Assembly (NCBI RefSeq): GCF_014127105.1
Contig: NZ_CP059902.1
Span: forward strand, 3,106,001-3,170,000
Length of the DNA: 64,000 bases
Direction of reading: 5' to 3'
Source: Devosia sp. MC521
Lineage (GTDB): Bacteria > Pseudomonadota > Alphaproteobacteria > Rhizobiales > Devosiaceae
The position numbers were made by a program, and so were the translations under genes. Under the pieces are notes generated by a model that did not search any database, was not told the origin of the DNA, and saw only the letters and a program-made list of their open reading frames with translations. Positions 63,125-64,000 of this stretch are shown here, in pieces (positions within the stretch are counted from its first letter, which is position 1; each line of letters opens with the position of its first letter).

Positions 63125-64000
63125 TCAGTTTCCATGTTGTTCCAACAGTGGCGGCTCATTGGAGCTATTTGCGGAAACATATTTGATCCGCTGCACCGGC
63201 GTATGGATGCCCCGTTCAGTGAAGAGCCGCATGAGCGTTTCACTATAGAAGCGCCCCGCCCCCCACTGCTTGCCCGCCAATGTCTTGATGCGCGAGCGCA
63301 AGGAAACCGAGGTTGGCGTCAGCGCGATAAGCCCCTGCAAATCAAGCACATCGAGGATAACCTCGGCAAACTCTGGGCGTGCCATGACGAAATCAAACGC
63401 ATCCCGCATCGCCTGCTTGGCCTGCTCAATATCGCTATCGGTCGAGATTTCGACGTCCGAGACGTAGAACGAGAACCCGCGATTCATATTGGAAACATCC
63501 GTCACCGCCGAGAACGGAATGAGATGCACGGTCCCGCTCATATCACGGATGGTCACGGACCGGATCGTCAGCTTCTCGACCGTCCCCGACTTGCCCGCCA
63601 CCTGTACGCTATCGCCCTCATTCATCACGTTTTCAAACTGAATGAAGATGCCGGTAATAATATCCTGCACCAGCTTCTGCGCGCCAAAACCAATGGCCAG
63701 ACCGACCACACCCGCACCAGCCAGTAGCGGCGCAATATTGACGCCAATCTGCGCCAGAGCCAGCATGGCCCCAAACACCACGATCACCACGGTGAAGGCG
63801 TTCTTGAACAGGTTCAGCAGCGTCTTTTCGCGCGATGTCGGCGCCCGGCCCACATTGGGGTTGAGGCGATATTCCACCCAACTCGCCATCACCACATAGA
63901 TGACCACAGCCGCCAGCACGATCAGCAGTGCCGAAACGATCGAGCCGACAACATTGAGCCCTTCATCGGTTGCCATCCAACCGGTGAAATCAAACAGCGA
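63125..64000 (-). CDS. MscS-family mechanosensitive channel, C-terminal part (5' end outside window)
   Basis: 291 residues are visible and the frame stays open through the end of the window, so the start is outside; the Met at 63976 is internal or one possible start. Helices at about residues 15-40 and 65-90 are followed by the pore-lining Gly/Ala-rich TM3 (LLAGAGVVGLAIGFGAQKLVQDIITG), the beta domain (MNEGDSVQVAGKSGTVEKLTIRSVTIRD) and the C-terminal alpha/beta domain, which ends normally. It gates solute release in hypo-osmotic shock. Confidence 0.9.
   Translation of the reverse strand, partial: SLFDFTGWMATDEGLNVVGSIVSALLIVLAAVVIYVVMASWVEYRLNPNVGRAPTSREKTLLNLFKNAFTVVIVVFGAMLALAQIGVNIAPLLAGAGVVGLAIGFGAQKLVQDIITGIFIQFENVMNEGDSVQVAGKSGTVEKLTIRSVTIRDMSGTVHLIPFSAVTDVSNMNRGFSFYVSDVEISTDSDIEQAKQAMRDAFDFVMARPEFAEVILDVLDLQGLIALTPTSVSLRSRIKTLAGKQWGAGRFYSETLMRLFTERGIHTPVQRIKYVSANSSNEPPLLEQHGN

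Overview
The window looks like the chromosome of an alphaproteobacterium of the order Hyphomicrobiales, with Devosia or a close relative as my best guess. The basis is the set of alphaproteobacterial markers it carries: CpdR beside an N-formylglutamate amidohydrolase and a HisN-type phosphatase, a lone GTA-type spike base protein, a MipA/OmpV porin-like protein, an MSMEG_1061-type flavoprotein, BrnT/BrnA, a RirA-like iron box, and the GC-rich palindromic repeats typical of rhizobia. Codon use and GC content are even throughout. I see no insertion sequence, integrase, prophage or CRISPR array, so this reads as ordinary chromosome with small accessory pieces.

Layout. 1-8250: the end of a BrnT toxin with its BrnA antitoxin, a secreted hypothetical protein, an aldo/keto reductase, a GntR regulator next to a Gfo/Idh/MocA oxidoreductase, and a YbbA/YbbP-type ABC exporter pair. 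8390-18100: a HerA-like ATPase, a mutarotase-like protein, the helicase HrpB, an outer-membrane MipA protein, MsrB, a PPOX flavoprotein and a PAS-PAS hybrid histidine kinase. 18500-23930: GTA spike base protein, three tRNA-Val genes, CpdR, amidohydrolase, HisN and a TadG-TadE-TadE trio. 23930-33060: lysophospholipase-like hydrolase, Hpt, glutamate synthase GltBD and a small heat-shock protein behind a sigma-32-like promoter. 33300-38200: a sugar-acid gene cluster (UxaA-type dehydratase, FCD-GntR regulator, FucU mutarotase, FAH-family hydrolase, PfkB kinase). 38280-47470: ABC-F ATPase, a TRAP transporter whose binding-protein gene is separated from its permeases, small enzymes, a diguanylate cyclase and a lactate dehydrogenase. 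47590-50680: molybdate genes modE-modA-modB without modC, a KDPG aldolase and RidA. 50760-64000: assorted enzymes, LptD, a second diguanylate cyclase, two initiator tRNAs, a Bfd/bacterioferritin pair, a MltB-type transglycosylase and the C-terminal part of an MscS channel.

The most interesting theme is a probable small regulon. An identical 12-bp palindrome, CTAACATGTTAG, occurs at three promoters: just before the FCD-GntR gene (34974), before the FAH-family hydrolase (36232), and 11 kb away before the L-lactate dehydrogenase gene (47503). If the hydrolase acts on 2,4-diketo-3-deoxy-L-fuconate, as its closest recognisable family does, it yields pyruvate plus L-lactate, and the distant dehydrogenase would remove the lactate. 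FucU would feed the same route. Two other genes (pfkB-type kinase and a COG4315 protein) have leaders in which the Shine-Dalgarno sequence is buried in a hairpin, and a 42-nt tRNA-like miniature sits between two terminators downstream of hpt.
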